Assembly (NCBI RefSeq): GCF_031759225.1
Contig: NZ_CP134494.1
Span: forward strand, 1,486,501-1,550,500
Direction: 5' to 3'
DNA: 64,000 nt
From: Mesobacillus jeotgali
Lineage (GTDB): Bacteria; Bacillota; Bacilli; Bacillales; Cytobacillaceae
The translations under genes and the position numbers were made by a program. The notes beneath the pieces are model-generated. The model worked only from the letters and a program-made list of their open reading frames with translations, was not told the origin of the DNA and did not search any database. Below, one piece after another: positions 45,481-55,102 of the stretch (the first letter of the stretch is position 1; each line of letters begins with the position of its first letter).

Positions 45481-45935
45481 ATTTAACTTTTCGGCCATTT
45501 GAAAATGAGGATTTACCGTTTTTTCAGGATTTAATTTCCTCTAGTTCAAAATGGAGAAAAAACGAATTGAGGGACTTGTCCTTAGAAGAGTATCTCGAAG
45601 AATACGAAGGTTTTTCGGGTCAATGGAGGATCTGGGAAAAAGCAGGAAGCTCTGTGGCAATGTCCTACCATTTGGAGTCGGCTCTTTCCAACCAGAAACC
45701 GTGGCTTGGCACAATCTTGGTGAAAAGTGAGGAAAGACGGCGAGGTGTTGCATCAGAAATCTTGAACCAGCTTTCGGAGGAATGTAAAGTGAACGGCAAC
45801 CGGGCGATATTTGCGGCTGTCCCCATCGATGAATATGAGTGGGCCAACTTCCTTACAGACTGCAGGTTTGAACAATTCAAAACAGAAGAAAACAAAGGCG
45901 AAACCTTTTTGATCATGGTCCGCCCTCTTGAATGA
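45474..45935 (+). CDS. GNAT family N-acetyltransferase
   Basis: The 153-residue GNAT protein has the acetyl-CoA motif LGTILVKSEERRRGVASEIL, and the final strands FAAVPIDEYEWANFLTDCRF. Its ATG lies within the end of yktC (ATGGTAA), so it is translationally coupled. The substrate is unknown. Confidence 0.85.
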   Translation: MVNLTFRPFENEDLPFFQDLISSSSKWRKNELRDLSLEEYLEEYEGFSGQWRIWEKAGSSVAMSYHLESALSNQKPWLGTILVKSEERRRGVASEILNQLSEECKVNGNRAIFAAVPIDEYEWANFLTDCRFEQFKTEENKGETFLIMVRPLE

Positions 45936-45966
45936 CCGGCTGAAAACCCAGCCGGTCTTATTTTTG
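45934..45966 (+). terminator. Terminator of yktC-GNAT
   Basis: The 9-bp stem GACCGGCTG / CAGCCGGTC with an AAAACC loop is followed by TTATTTTTG. Confidence 0.88.
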
Positions 45967-45981
45967 AGCAAGAATAATCCT

Positions 45982-46167
45982 CTAAAGTTCTCCTGCTTCT
46001 CTCATCTTCTTTTTCTTCTTAAAGCCAAATCCCATAACGAAAATCAGGGCGACGATACATGCGAGAGTACCGATCATGCTTCTTTCCCCGATTGCAATTC
46101 CAATACCGATCATGCATGAAGCGGCTGCAAATGCGAAAAATAATAATGGCCATTTTATCTGCTTCAA
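45982..46167 (-). CDS. ylaF: YlaF family small membrane protein
   Basis: The 61-residue protein has two TM helices and a basic tail, FGFKKKKKMREAGEL. Start: an ATG further upstream is inside the run of G (GGGGGG) that serves as SD, so the TTG 7 nt after that run is preferred. This gives MKQIKWPLLFF, matching the size of B. subtilis YlaF. It is divergent from typA, as in B. subtilis. Function unknown. Confidence 0.85.
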   Translation of the reverse strand: MKQIKWPLLFFAFAAASCMIGIGIAIGERSMIGTLACIVALIFVMGFGFKKKKKMREAGEL

Positions 46168-46233
46168 GGTGTTTCCCCCCATTCGACAATTGGTGCAAAT
46201 AAATAATATATTTAATTGTACATTAAAATGCTT

Positions 46234-46262
46234 TTAGGTTTCTACTCTTATTGTGTTATAAT
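46234..46262 (+). promoter_or_regulatory. Extended -10 promoter of typA
   Basis: TGTTATAAT (TG at 46254-46255, TATAAT 46257-46262) with a weak TTAGGT -35 lies about 60 nt before the typA start. Confidence 0.68.
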
Positions 46263-46321
46263 ATGTAAGTTGTGTAAAAAGCCAATAGATAAATTACGAT
46301 ATTAAAGGCAGGGTGACTTTT

Positions 46322-48157
46322 TTGAAATTAAGAGAAGATATTAGAAATATTGCGATCATTGCCCACGTTGACCATGGTAAAACGACATTGGTCGACCAGC
46401 TACTGAAGCAATCAGGTACATTCCGTATCAATGAGCATGTGGAAGAGCGCGCAATGGATTCAAACGATTTGGAAAGAGAACGAGGAATTACCATCCTCGC
46501 GAAAAATACAGCTATTTCTTATAAAGATACACGCATTAACATTCTTGATACTCCTGGACACGCTGACTTTGGCGGCGAAGTTGAGCGTATCATGAAAATG
46601 GTTGACGGCGTCCTGCTTGTAGTCGATGCTTACGAAGGCTGCATGCCACAAACACGCTTTGTTTTGAAGAAGGCTCTTGAACAGCATTTGACACCAATCG
46701 TGGTTGTGAACAAGATTGACCGTGATTTTGCTCGTCCTACTGAAGTCGTAGATGAAGTCCTTGACTTGTTCATCGAACTTGGTGCAGACGAGGATCAACT
46801 TGAGTTCCCGGTTATTTACGCCTCTGGAATTAACGGAACTGCAAGCTTGGACCCTGAAAAACAGGATGAAAACATGCAGGCATTGTACGAGTCCATCATT
46901 GACCATATTCCTGCTCCTGTTGATAACCGTGAAGAGCCGCTTCAATTCCAAGTTGCCCTTCTTGACTATAACGACTATGTAGGCAGAATCGGAATCGGCC
47001 GTGTATTCCGCGGGACAATGAAGGTTGGCCAGCAGGTAGCGTTAATGAAGCTTGACGGTACGGTAAAACAATTCAGGGTTACAAAGATTTTTGGGTTCTT
47101 CGGTTTGAAGCGCCAGGAAATTCAGGAAGCATATGCTGGTGACCTGATTGCAGTATCCGGAATGGAAGACATCAATGTCGGTGAAACAGTATGTCCATTC
47201 GACAACCAGGATCCACTGCCAGTTTTACGTATTGATGAACCAACACTTCAAATGACCTTCCTTGTCAATAACAGCCCATTCGCAGGCCGTGAGGGTAAAT
47301 ACCTGACTGCAAGGAAAATTGAAGAGAGACTTCGCGCCCAGCTGCAAACTGACGTCAGTCTTAGAGTAGACAACACGGATTCTCCGGATGCCTGGATCGT
47401 TTCAGGACGTGGGGAACTTCACTTGTCTATCTTGATCGAAAACATGCGCCGTGAAGGTTATGAGCTTCAAGTGTCAAAACCTGAAGTTATCGTAAGGGAA
47501 ATTGACGGAGTGAGATGTGAACCGGTTGAACGGGTCCAAATCGATGTTCCAGAAGAACACACTGGATCCATCATGGAATCAATTGGTGCCCGTAAAGGCG
47601 AAATGCTTGATATGATCAACAATGGAAGCGGCCAGGTTCGCTTGATTTTCAACGTACCGGCACGTGGACTCATCGGATACACAACAGAGTTTTTAACACT
47701 GACTCGCGGATATGGTATCATTAACCATACATTCGACAGCTATCAGCCAATGCTTCAGGGCCAGGTAGGCGGACGCCGCCAGGGTGTTCTTGTATCAATG
47801 GAATCCGGAAAGGCATCTACTTATGGTATCATGCAGGTAGAGGACCGTGGAACGATCTTCGTTGAGCCAGGTACTGAAATTTATGAAGGCATGATTGTCG
47901 GTGAGCACACTCGTGAGAATGACATCACAGTCAATATCACGAAGGTCAAGGCAGCAACGAATATTCGTTCTGCCAATAAGGACCAGACTTCGGTCATCAA
48001 AAAGCCAAGAATCATGACTCTAGAGGAATCTTTGGAATACTTGAACGATGATGAGTATTGTGAAGTTACTCCAGAATCAATCAGACTCCGTAAAAAGATT
48101 CTTGATAAGAATGAACGTGAAAGAATGGCGAAAAAGAAAAAATACGCTGAAGCTTAA
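46322..48157 (+). CDS. typA: Ribosome-associated GTPase TypA/BipA
   Basis: The 611-residue translational GTPase has G1 HVDHGKTT, G2 RERGITI, G3 [13 protein letters not shown] and G4 NKIDRD motifs, followed by EF-G-like domains and the TypA C-terminal domain. It acts in ribosome assembly and stress or cold growth. The start is TTG ([12 protein letters not shown]), matching B. subtilis MKLRNDLRNIAI; a GTG three codons earlier lies in the SD. It is followed after 20 nt by ylaH. Confidence 0.97.
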   Translation: MKLREDIRNIAIIAHVDHGKTTLVDQLLKQSGTFRINEHVEERAMDSNDLERERGITILAKNTAISYKDTRINILDTPGHADFGGEVERIMKMVDGVLLVVDAYEGCMPQTRFVLKKALEQHLTPIVVVNKIDRDFARPTEVVDEVLDLFIELGADEDQLEFPVIYASGINGTASLDPEKQDENMQALYESIIDHIPAPVDNREEPLQFQVALLDYNDYVGRIGIGRVFRGTMKVGQQVALMKLDGTVKQFRVTKIFGFFGLKRQEIQEAYAGDLIAVSGMEDINVGETVCPFDNQDPLPVLRIDEPTLQMTFLVNNSPFAGREGKYLTARKIEERLRAQLQTDVSLRVDNTDSPDAWIVSGRGELHLSILIENMRREGYELQVSKPEVIVREIDGVRCEPVERVQIDVPEEHTGSIMESIGARKGEMLDMINNGSGQVRLIFNVPARGLIGYTTEFLTLTRGYGIINHTFDSYQPMLQGQVGGRRQGVLVSMESGKASTYGIMQVEDRGTIFVEPGTEIYEGMIVGEHTRENDITVNITKVKAATNIRSANKDQTSVIKKPRIMTLEESLEYLNDDEYCEVTPESIRLRKKILDKNERERMAKKKKYAEA

Positions 48158-48177
48158 TTAAAGTAGGGGGAAGAAGT

Positions 48178-48492
48178 ATGGATGTAAGCCAGAGATTATC
48201 ATTTTTTGCAGCATTATTCAGGGTAGATGAAAATCCGACGGTTGGTATGTGGATGCTTTACCTGACAATTGCCGCTCTCAGCATCCTGGTATATAAACTA
48301 GGATTTGCACAGAAGCTGCCATTGATCAAGAGCATCATCATCTACGCATTTCTATTGCTTGGCTCTACAGTCCTTACCTTCCTTGCTATTTTTCTTCCCA
48401 TCGCGGAAGGACTTGTGGTCGCCGCGCTTATCCTGATCATTTACAAGCTCAGGCTGCGCCAGCATAAAAAAGCAGAAGCGAATGTCAAATAG
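48178..48492 (+). CDS. ylaH: YlaH family membrane protein
   Basis: The 104-residue protein has three or four TM helices (from [16 protein letters not shown]) and a short basic tail. It matches B. subtilis YlaH in position after typA. Function unknown. GGGGGAAG precedes the ATG. Confidence 0.9.
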   Translation: MDVSQRLSFFAALFRVDENPTVGMWMLYLTIAALSILVYKLGFAQKLPLIKSIIIYAFLLLGSTVLTFLAIFLPIAEGLVVAALILIIYKLRLRQHKKAEANVK

Positions 48493-48503
48493 GAGTTGGG
48501 GAA

Positions 48504-48797
48504 ATGAAATCACTCCAGGATGCAATTTACAATTGGCTGACCATTAAAATAGTCAGCGACGCCCGGCCAGAAGATACAGCTGCAAAAGAAACAACAGAAC
48601 TATTCGAACAAATTCTTGCTGAAGAACACAATGTTGAATCAAAAGAATTAAAACGAGACGCGTTAATGTATTATGTCAACGTCGTTCAGGAAGGCGATTC
48701 CAAAGAGTATCGCTTCCCGCGTGACCTGATTGAAGTCATGCTTGACCAAATCAGGCAAGAACCAGACAAATACGTGAACTACCCAGAAGAAGAATAG
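48504..48797 (+). CDS. Conserved hypothetical protein
   Basis: The 97-residue acidic helical protein (MKSLQDAIYNWLTIKIVSDA, EYRFPRDLIEVMLDQIRQEP) has no known motif. It lies 11 nt after ylaH with a TAGGAGTTGGGG SD, so it belongs to the same transcript, and a terminator follows. Confidence 0.82.
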   Translation: MKSLQDAIYNWLTIKIVSDARPEDTAAKETTELFEQILAEEHNVESKELKRDALMYYVNVVQEGDSKEYRFPRDLIEVMLDQIRQEPDKYVNYPEEE

Positions 48798-48800
48798 TGA

Positions 48801-48831
48801 AAAATCCGCCCAGAAATGGGCGGATTTTTTT
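48801..48831 (+). terminator. Terminator of the typA-ylaH transcript
   Basis: The stem AAAATCCGCCC / GGGCGGATTTT with an AGAAAT loop is followed by TTT. Confidence 0.92.
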
Positions 48832-48883
48832 GCGTTAGTACGATGAATGATGAGGGGAGGTAAAAAGGCATCTTTCAGCTTAG

Positions 48884-49427
48884 AACAGTATCCTTATAGA
48901 GAGGGAGAAGCTCACAAAAGGGTAACATCCGCCAAGAACGGTACCCTTATAGAGAAGGAAAAGCATACGTAAGGGTATCTATCACCGAGAACGGTACCCT
49001 TATAGAGAAGGAAAAGCAAGCATAAGGGTGTCTATCGCCAGGAACGGTCCCTTATAGAGAAGGAAAAGCATACATAAGGGTATCTATCACCGAGAACGGT
49101 ACCCTTATAGAGAAGGAAAAGCATACATAAGGGTATCTATCACCGAGAACGGTACCCTTATAGAGGGGGAGAAGCAAGCATAAGGGTGTCTATCGCCAGG
49201 AACGGTAACCTTATAGAGAAGGAAAAGCAAGCATAAGGGTATCTATCACCGAGAACGGTACCCTTATAGAGAGGGAGAAGCAATCATAAGGGTGTCTATC
49301 GCCAGGAACGGTACCCTTATAGAGGGGGAGAAGCAAGCATAAGGGTGTCTATCGCCAGGAACGGTAACCTTATAGAGAGGGAGAAGCTTGCATAAGGGTA
49401 TGATTCGCCAAGAACCGTACCCTTATT
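48884..49427. repeat. Palindromic tandem repeat array, 53-bp unit, 10 copies plus a partial
   Basis: Units start at 48884, 48937, 48990, 49043, 49095, 49148, 49201, 49254, 49307 and 49360; a final partial unit starts at 49413. All are 53 bp except the fourth, which is 52. Each holds TACCCTTAT and ATAAGGGTA (9-bp arms, 18-nt loop). Between units, AAGGGTA...CCG-AGAA-CGG-TACCCTT can fold instead. Two unit types occur: one with GCATACATAAGGGTATC and CACCGAG, the other with GCAAGCATAAGGGTGTC and CGCCAGG. The end units are the most diverged. The array has no coding potential. Confidence 0.95.
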
Positions 49428-49497
49428 TGGTCTCAGATAGGTTGGTGCAAAAAAACAATAAACTCTCTCGAGAACTGCCTAGCGTATTAACAAACAA

Positions 49498-49698
49498 TCA
49501 CCAATCATCCTTTTTGACACGTGAGCGGTATAGCTTAAAGTTCCCTGTGGCGATTCGGTTGTTTGTTTTATCCGCAATTCGTTCGTTGCATGGTTCACAC
49601 ATATATGTATGGATCGGCCGGTTCCTTAGCCGCTTTGCCTGAAGGGTATCGCTGTTAATATTTTCGATTTTGTCACACAGTACACATTTGACTCTCAT
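49498..49698 (-). CDS. ylaI: YlaI family zinc-ribbon-like protein
   Basis: The 66-residue protein has two CxxC knuckles (VKCVLCDK and YMCEPCNE) that probably bind zinc, and a basic C-terminus RSRVKKDDW. It matches YlaI (DUF2197). Function unknown. On its own strand it reads straight towards the 53-bp array, with no strong terminator in between. Confidence 0.9.
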   Translation of the reverse strand: MRVKCVLCDKIENINSDTLQAKRLRNRPIHTYMCEPCNERIADKTNNRIATGNFKLYRSRVKKDDW

Positions 49699-49854
49699 TG
49701 TTACACCTCTTATCGATAATTATCATACATAGCCTGGTTGAGATTAGATTATATTATAGTATATCATTGTTTCCAGGCTGAATTGGGAAAATCATTTGAT
49801 TTGCTCTGCTTAAAGAGTTCGTAGTACTATTATGATAGTTTAAGGAGGGTGAAT

Positions 49855-50310
49855 ATGGCAAATCAAGTAGAACCTAAACTAATCAAACCATTGTTTGATG
49901 AATTGCAAAAAGAGCGTTTCGTCACCTTGGCGACAGTGGACCACGAAACCGGCGGCCCGAATGTCAGTGCGATTTCCTGGGTGTTGGCAAAAGATGAGGA
50001 TACTGTTTACTTTGCGGTGGATAACCGCTCTCGAATCATTGAGAATATCAAGAGCAATGACAAAGCAGTAATCAACCTGATTGCAAATGAATCTACATAT
50101 TCAATCAGCGGAACAGCGAGCGTCAAGCAGGAAAAACTTGAAGGTGTTCCTTTGAAGCTGGCGCTAGTTGAAATCAAGATCAGCGAAGTTAGGGACGTTA
50201 TGTTCTATGGCTCAAAAATCGTCGCTGAACCACAATACGACAAAACATATGATAAAGATGCAGCTGCACGCCTTGATAATCAGGTGATGGATGCAATGAG
50301 AAAAGCTTAG
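49855..50310 (+). CDS. ylaL: Pyridoxamine 5'-phosphate oxidase-like FMN-binding protein YlaL
   Basis: The 151-residue split-barrel protein (QKERFVTLATVDHETGGPNV, VYFAVDNRSRIIENIKSN) matches the YlaL branch of the pyridoxamine oxidase-like family. It probably binds a flavin; substrate unknown. The ATG is 6 nt after AAGGAGG; a GTG two codons earlier overlaps the SD. Confidence 0.88.
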   Translation: MANQVEPKLIKPLFDELQKERFVTLATVDHETGGPNVSAISWVLAKDEDTVYFAVDNRSRIIENIKSNDKAVINLIANESTYSISGTASVKQEKLEGVPLKLALVEIKISEVRDVMFYGSKIVAEPQYDKTYDKDAAARLDNQVMDAMRKA

Positions 50311-50329
50311 TCAATTGACTAAGCTTTTT
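50301..50329. terminator. Bidirectional terminator between ylaL and ylaJ
   Basis: The palindrome AAAAGCTTAGTCAA / TTGACTAAGCTTTT carries the ylaL stop and runs into T tracts in both directions. Confidence 0.9.
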
Positions 50330-50330
50330 G

Positions 50331-50915
50331 TCATTTATGGTAGTTGGATTGTTTTTCCTGCTTCTTCTCCAACTCATTTTGTTCACCATCGTTGAGGTTT
50401 TTCTTTGGATCTTCTGTCGGGCTATTAGTCTGAGGTTCAATCATGTCTGCAGGAACCTCTGGCATCATTCTTCCGGTTATGTCTGAAAGCTCGTTCATGA
50501 TTCCCTGTATCGGCTGTCCGTTCTGTATATCCTCTGATATCTCCCTCAGTCTTGCTGTGATATCAGGGTCCGCAACTACGACTGCCCTGGCACCGTGTGG
50601 ATCCTTCTTTAATGCTTCCGCCACTGTATATTTAACCGTGTCTACCTCAGACCTTTCCATATTATCATTTACATCGATCCCAACTATTGCATAGCGTCCA
50701 ACTACCACAGCCGCGGCGTCGTCCACATTAGGTATGTGGGTAGTCAAATCTACAAGATGGCGGGAGATTTTCTGGCCAGATTGGCGGTCAACTTCTTCAA
50801 TCGCACTATTCTGGACCTTGACCTTGTGATCATCTTCAGCCTCGTTTGCGTTGTTCTGTCCATTGCAGGCAGTCAATAGCAGCACAAACGAAATTGCAGC
50901 AACCAATCTTTTCAT
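50331..50915 (-). CDS. ylaJ: YhcN/YlaJ family sporulation lipoprotein
   Basis: The lipobox LLTACNG near residue 17 makes this a lipoprotein. The middle (SRHLVDLTTHIPNVDDAAAV, YAIVGIDVNDNMERSEVD, YTVAEALKKDPHGARAVVVA) is the YhcN/YlaJ domain of forespore membrane lipoproteins that affect spore germination. The tail is charged and Gln/Glu-rich. AGGGGT lies upstream of the ATG. Confidence 0.92.
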   Translation of the reverse strand: MKRLVAAISFVLLLTACNGQNNANEAEDDHKVKVQNSAIEEVDRQSGQKISRHLVDLTTHIPNVDDAAAVVVGRYAIVGIDVNDNMERSEVDTVKYTVAEALKKDPHGARAVVVADPDITARLREISEDIQNGQPIQGIMNELSDITGRMMPEVPADMIEPQTNSPTEDPKKNLNDGEQNELEKKQEKQSNYHK

Positions 50916-51201
50916 CCATAACCCCTCCGATTATTTATTCGTAAAAAGTCCTAAATCACACAATTGGGATATTTCATTAAATGAGCCAATTCCTTATCGG
51001 TATCCAGTATTGAAAAGAGCCTGAAAACAGGATTGCGGCAGGCAACAAAGTTTTCGTACACAGTCGTAAAAAAGAAATGCTCAAAGGTTATTGTGCAAAA
51101 TATCTTCTATCTTTATTCAAAAAGTCATATATTTTACCAAAGTCCCGGCCAAGGCTGCCAAGTTGGCCAGAGTCGAGATCAATAAGGCGGGAGGCATCAA
51201 T

Positions 51202-52542
51202 TTGAGTAAAATATACGTACTGGATACAAACGTCTTACTACAGGATCCGCACGCGATTTTTTCCTTTCAAGACAATGAAGTTGTCATACCTGCTGTAGTT
51301 CTGGAGGAAGTGGATTCAAAGAAAAGATATATGGATGAGATTGGGCGCAATGCACGCCAAGTTTCAAGGCTCATAGATGGCATGAGGGAGACGGGCAAGC
51401 TGCATGAGAAAATCAATCTTGAGGGCGGTGGAACGCTAAGAATAGAACTGAACCATCGATCCTTCCATCAACTGCAGGAAATCTTTATAGAAAAAACAAA
51501 TGACAATCGAATACTGGCCGTAGCTAAAAATCTGAGTCTGGAAGAAGAAACGAAGGAAGATGGGCGTCCGGTGATCCTTGTCAGTAAGGACGCGCTTGTC
51601 CGCGTCAAAGCAGATGCCATCGGGCTGATAGCGGAAGATTTTTTAAGTGACAGGGTAGTGGAAATTAACCATCTGTATTCGGGCTATGCCGAAGTGTATT
51701 TAGAAATAGCAGAAATCAATCGCTTTTATGAAAAAGGAGAATTGAATATCTCTGAATTAAAGGGGCAAAACTTCCTTTACCCCAATCAGTTTGTCATCAT
51801 GAAGGATATACTCGGCAGTTCTGCATCGGCAATAGGTATGGTCGATACCAAAAATAAAAAAGTGAAAAAACTTGTTTTTGAACACGAGGGCAAGCACATC
51901 TGGGGAATCAAGCCAAGAAATGTTCAGCAAATCATGGCAATGGAACTGCTTTTACGGCAAGATATGCCTCTAATCACTATGATAGGGCGTGCTGGAACAG
52001 GGAAAACCTTGCTCGCTCTGGCATCAGGACTGTTGCAAACCGAGGATTTGGGCATTTTCAAAAAGCTGCTTGTAGCTAGGCCGATTGTGCCAGTCGGGAA
52101 GGATCTGGGCTTCTTGCCTGGTGAAAAAGAGGAAAAGCTAAGACCCTGGATGCAGCCTATTTATGATAATCTTGAATTTCTTTTTAACACAAAAAAACCT
52201 GGCGAACTTGATGCCATTCTCGCTGGAATGGGTTCAATCGAGGTGGAAGCATTAACGTATATAAGGGGACGGAGCATACCGGATCAATTCATTATTATTG
52301 ACGAAGCACAGAACCTGACAAAGCATGAGGTAAAGACGATCCTAACAAGGGTTGGAGAACGAAGTAAAATCGTCTTGATGGGGGACCCTGACCAGATTGA
52401 CCATCCATACCTGGACGCCTACAATAATGGCCTAACGTACGTGGTGGAAAAATTCAAGGACCAGCAGATTGCGGGTCATGTGCGGCTCGTTAAAGGAGAA
52501 CGATCGCCTCTTGCCCAGCTAGCAGCCGATCTGTTGAATTAA
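51202..52542 (+). CDS. ylaK: PIN-PhoH ATPase YlaK
   Basis: The 446-residue protein has an N-terminal PIN nuclease domain (YVLDTNVLLQDPHAI, acidic triad) and a C-terminal PhoH ATPase with Walker A GRAGTGKTLLALASG and Walker B FIIIDEAQNLT. PhoH2-type proteins act as RNA helicase/nucleases. The start is TTG, 8 nt after GGGAGG; the frame stays open upstream, but without SD or conservation. Confidence 0.92.
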   Translation: MSKIYVLDTNVLLQDPHAIFSFQDNEVVIPAVVLEEVDSKKRYMDEIGRNARQVSRLIDGMRETGKLHEKINLEGGGTLRIELNHRSFHQLQEIFIEKTNDNRILAVAKNLSLEEETKEDGRPVILVSKDALVRVKADAIGLIAEDFLSDRVVEINHLYSGYAEVYLEIAEINRFYEKGELNISELKGQNFLYPNQFVIMKDILGSSASAIGMVDTKNKKVKKLVFEHEGKHIWGIKPRNVQQIMAMELLLRQDMPLITMIGRAGTGKTLLALASGLLQTEDLGIFKKLLVARPIVPVGKDLGFLPGEKEEKLRPWMQPIYDNLEFLFNTKKPGELDAILAGMGSIEVEALTYIRGRSIPDQFIIIDEAQNLTKHEVKTILTRVGERSKIVLMGDPDQIDHPYLDAYNNGLTYVVEKFKDQQIAGHVRLVKGERSPLAQLAADLLN

Positions 52543-52580
52543 AAACCTTAAAGAATAAACCAGGGAAGAGGCCATAATAA

Positions 52581-52605
52581 AACGGGCATCAATGTGATGC
52601 CCGTT
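52581..52605 (-). terminator. Terminator after the conserved hypothetical gene (minus strand)
   Basis: The 11-bp stem AACGGGCATCA / TGATGCCCGTT is followed by TTATTATGG on the minus strand. The plus strand has no T tract, so ylaK may read through. Confidence 0.75.
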
Positions 52606-52621
52606 GGCAGTGCCTTATAAC

Positions 52622-53122
52622 TTATTCCACTTTGAATCCGGTAACATTCTTGATTGGATTTTCCTTATTAGAACCATCCTGATAATAGACATGCAATGGC
52701 CCGTCTTCTTTTAAAGGTTTGCCGTCCTTTGAAAAGCCAAGAATGAGACCAGAGGCTTCTTCCAGGGGAAGTGCTACCTGATCATCATTACCGTACTCAA
52801 TTACAAAAGTCTTCGCTGTCTGATCTGGTTCGGCATTAACTAAAAATGGCTTGAAAGGAATGCCGAAAGTGCCTGTCAGGACTTTCTCCTTCTCAAACTT
52901 CACTTCTGTCTTAAGTGTTGGCGGATAGACAGCACCCTCCATGATTTCACGATCCCAATGTTTTGAGACAGATTTCGTGTACTCCTCAAGTGCATCATCG
53001 TTCTTCTGAGTTTCACTGAAATATGTATTCAAGTCTAGTTTGCGATCATCGAAAATCCAGACGCCAGGGTCCAGAGTGATCTTGTATTTGACTCTTCCTG
53101 TAATAGGGATGATTGTCTCCAT
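52622..53122 (-). CDS. Conserved hypothetical protein
   Basis: The 166-residue protein (METIIPITGRVKYKITLDPG, VWIFDDRKLDLNTYF) is soluble and beta-rich, with no recognised motif. Similar proteins occur beside ylaN or ylaJ in other Bacillaceae, from memory. The ATG is set by AGGAGG 6 nt upstream; an in-frame ATG five codons earlier lies before that SD. Confidence 0.75.
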   Translation of the reverse strand: METIIPITGRVKYKITLDPGVWIFDDRKLDLNTYFSETQKNDDALEEYTKSVSKHWDREIMEGAVYPPTLKTEVKFEKEKVLTGTFGIPFKPFLVNAEPDQTAKTFVIEYGNDDQVALPLEEASGLILGFSKDGKPLKEDGPLHVYYQDGSNKENPIKNVTGFKVE

Positions 53123-53314
53123 AATATCCTCCTGCATTTTTATTACATATTAATTATTTATTCAGTATAACGATAATTTAGCAAGTTGTCATTTCAACTC
53201 TCCATAACGCAAAACCATTAATTTCTGCATCCCTAATATTCTTGCTTTTTTGTCCACTTAAGGGTAAAATTTATAGATAGGATTGGGTAATCGCTCGGAA
53301 ACGGGGGGATCAAG

Positions 53315-53596
53315 TTGGCGTCTGATATGATAATCAACCATCAGGAAAAAGCCCATGCCTTATTAAAGGCTGACGCTGATAAAATTTTAAAGCTGATCAA
53401 AGTGCAAATGGATAACCTCACAATGCCTCAATGCCCTCTTTATGAAGAGGTTTTAGATACGCAAATGTTTGGATTATCGAGAGAGATAGATTTTGCAGTA
53501 AGACTCGGCTTAATCGAAGAATCAGATGGAAAAGTAATTCTCGACCAGTTGGAGCAAGAGCTTTCCATACTGCATGAGGCTTCGTTAAAAAAATAA
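53315..53596 (+). CDS. ylaN: YlaN (UPF0358)
   Basis: The 93-residue protein ([36 protein letters not shown]) matches the UPF0358 family. YlaN is needed under iron limitation in B. subtilis, where it has been reported to act with the Fur regulator. The start is TTG, after GGGGGGA. It precedes ftsW, as in B. subtilis. Confidence 0.94.
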   Translation: MASDMIINHQEKAHALLKADADKILKLIKVQMDNLTMPQCPLYEEVLDTQMFGLSREIDFAVRLGLIEESDGKVILDQLEQELSILHEASLKK

Positions 53597-53601
53597 ATCC
53601 T

Positions 53602-53640
53602 AAAAACTCAAACAATCTAAAAGGATGTTTGAGTTTTTTT
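53602..53640 (+). terminator. Terminator of ylaN
   Basis: The stem AAAAACTCAAACA / TGTTTGAGTTTTT with a loop of about 11 nt is followed by further T residues. Confidence 0.9.
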
Positions 53641-53790
53641 GTGAAAACTTTTTCCTTCCCGAGATCGGAAAGGTTAAGTAGAACAGTACAATAGTTATAT
53701 TACATTTCAATAACTTTTCCATAAACAAAGGCAGGATATTTCAACTTATAGTAGAATAGATTAAACAACTTAGAAGATGGGGAAGAGACG

Positions 53791-54999
53791 ATGTTAAAAA
53801 AAATACTGAAATCCTATGACTATTCATTGATCATTGTTGTTGCGCTCTTGTGCTTGTTCGGCCTTGTCATGGTTTACAGTGCCAGCATGGTCACTGCCAT
53901 CCAAAGGTATGATTATCCTAGTGATTTTTTCTTCCAAAAACAGAAGTTCAATTTACTGCTTGCAACATTCCTTTTTGTTTTAGCGGCGTTGTTCCCTTAC
54001 AAGGCGATGAAAAGCACAAAGCTATTAATGCTAATGGTAGCTTTTATCCTGGGTGGATTGGGCGCACTGTTTTTATTCGGAAAAGTGACGAACAATGCAT
54101 TGAGCTGGTTTGAATTAGGCGCTAGAAGTCTGCAGCCTTCAGAGTTTGCGAAGTTAAGTGTAATCATCTATCTATCAGCCGTATATGCTAAAAAGCAAGC
54201 CTACATAAACCAGTTCAACAAAGGGGTGGTTCCACCTCTTGTTTACTTGATTTTAGTGTGTATGCTGGTCGCGATTCAGCCTGACTTTGGTACTGCGGCA
54301 ATTATTTTTGCTATTGCCTCAACAATTATTATTTCATCAGGGATGAACCTGAAAAATATCGCCAAACTGATTTTATTTGGACTTGCATTCCTTACTCCTT
54401 TTATTCTGTTTCTTCAGGATGAAATTTTTTCTGAAACAAGGGTAGGAAGGTTTACAGCTTACAGCAATCCTTTTACAGATGAACAAAATACAGGCTATCA
54501 TCTAGCTAATTCCTATTATGCAATTGGATCAGGCGGTTTGAAGGGGCTGGGTCTTGGGGAAAGTGTCCAGAAACTCGGATATTTGCCAGAGCCGCATACG
54601 GACTTCATCATCGCCATCATTTCGGAGGAATTGGGTATTTTCGGCGTTGGATTTGTATTGCTCAGTCTTGCATTCATCGTATTGAAAGGGATCCATATCG
54701 GGCTTAAATGCAAGGACCCTTTTGGCAGTTTACTGGCAATCGGGATTGCGAGTATGATTGGCATTCAATCATTCGTTAATCTAGGAGGGGCTTCAGGGGT
54801 CATTCCGCTCACGGGTGTACCGCTGCCATTTGTGAGCTATGGAGGTTCATCCCTGCTACAGCTCGCTATAGCAACAGGAATCCTGGTGAATGTTTCAATG
54901 TTTGTTAATTATGAAGAGAAATATAAAAAGGATAAAGCTTCCGAGCCGAAATCCTCACCAGCTTTAGTCAATCAGAATACATTCAAGTTCAGGTCTTGA
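53791..54999 (+). CDS. ftsW: Lipid II polymerase FtsW (SEDS family)
   Basis: The 402-residue SEDS protein has 10 predicted TM helices and carries the family's signature segments: MVYSAS near the start, LQPSEFAKL, PDFGTA and the LPFVSYGGSSLL of the C-terminal region. FtsW polymerises septal glycan strands together with a class B penicillin-binding protein. It follows ylaN, as in B. subtilis. A GGGGAAGAG site lies upstream of the ATG. Confidence 0.96.
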   Translation: MLKKILKSYDYSLIIVVALLCLFGLVMVYSASMVTAIQRYDYPSDFFFQKQKFNLLLATFLFVLAALFPYKAMKSTKLLMLMVAFILGGLGALFLFGKVTNNALSWFELGARSLQPSEFAKLSVIIYLSAVYAKKQAYINQFNKGVVPPLVYLILVCMLVAIQPDFGTAAIIFAIASTIIISSGMNLKNIAKLILFGLAFLTPFILFLQDEIFSETRVGRFTAYSNPFTDEQNTGYHLANSYYAIGSGGLKGLGLGESVQKLGYLPEPHTDFIIAIISEELGIFGVGFVLLSLAFIVLKGIHIGLKCKDPFGSLLAIGIASMIGIQSFVNLGGASGVIPLTGVPLPFVSYGGSSLLQLAIATGILVNVSMFVNYEEKYKKDKASEPKSSPALVNQNTFKFRS

Positions 55000-55065
55000 T
55001 TCATTGAATTTCAGTTTGGGGTAACTTCTTGATTATGAAAGCAGTTAGTTTATGGAAAGAGACCT

Positions 55066-55102
55066 AAAAAAAATCTGCAGCATTTGCTGCAGATTTTTTT
55101 TA
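55066..55102. terminator. Bidirectional terminator between ftsW and ctaA
   Basis: The stem AAAAATCTGCAGC / GCTGCAGATTTTT with an ATTT loop and T tracts on both sides overlaps the ctaA stop codon. Confidence 0.92.

Noticed and set aside
48884..49427. CRISPR array
   Set aside because: The 53-bp units are contiguous and repeated throughout; there are no unique spacers and no cas genes.
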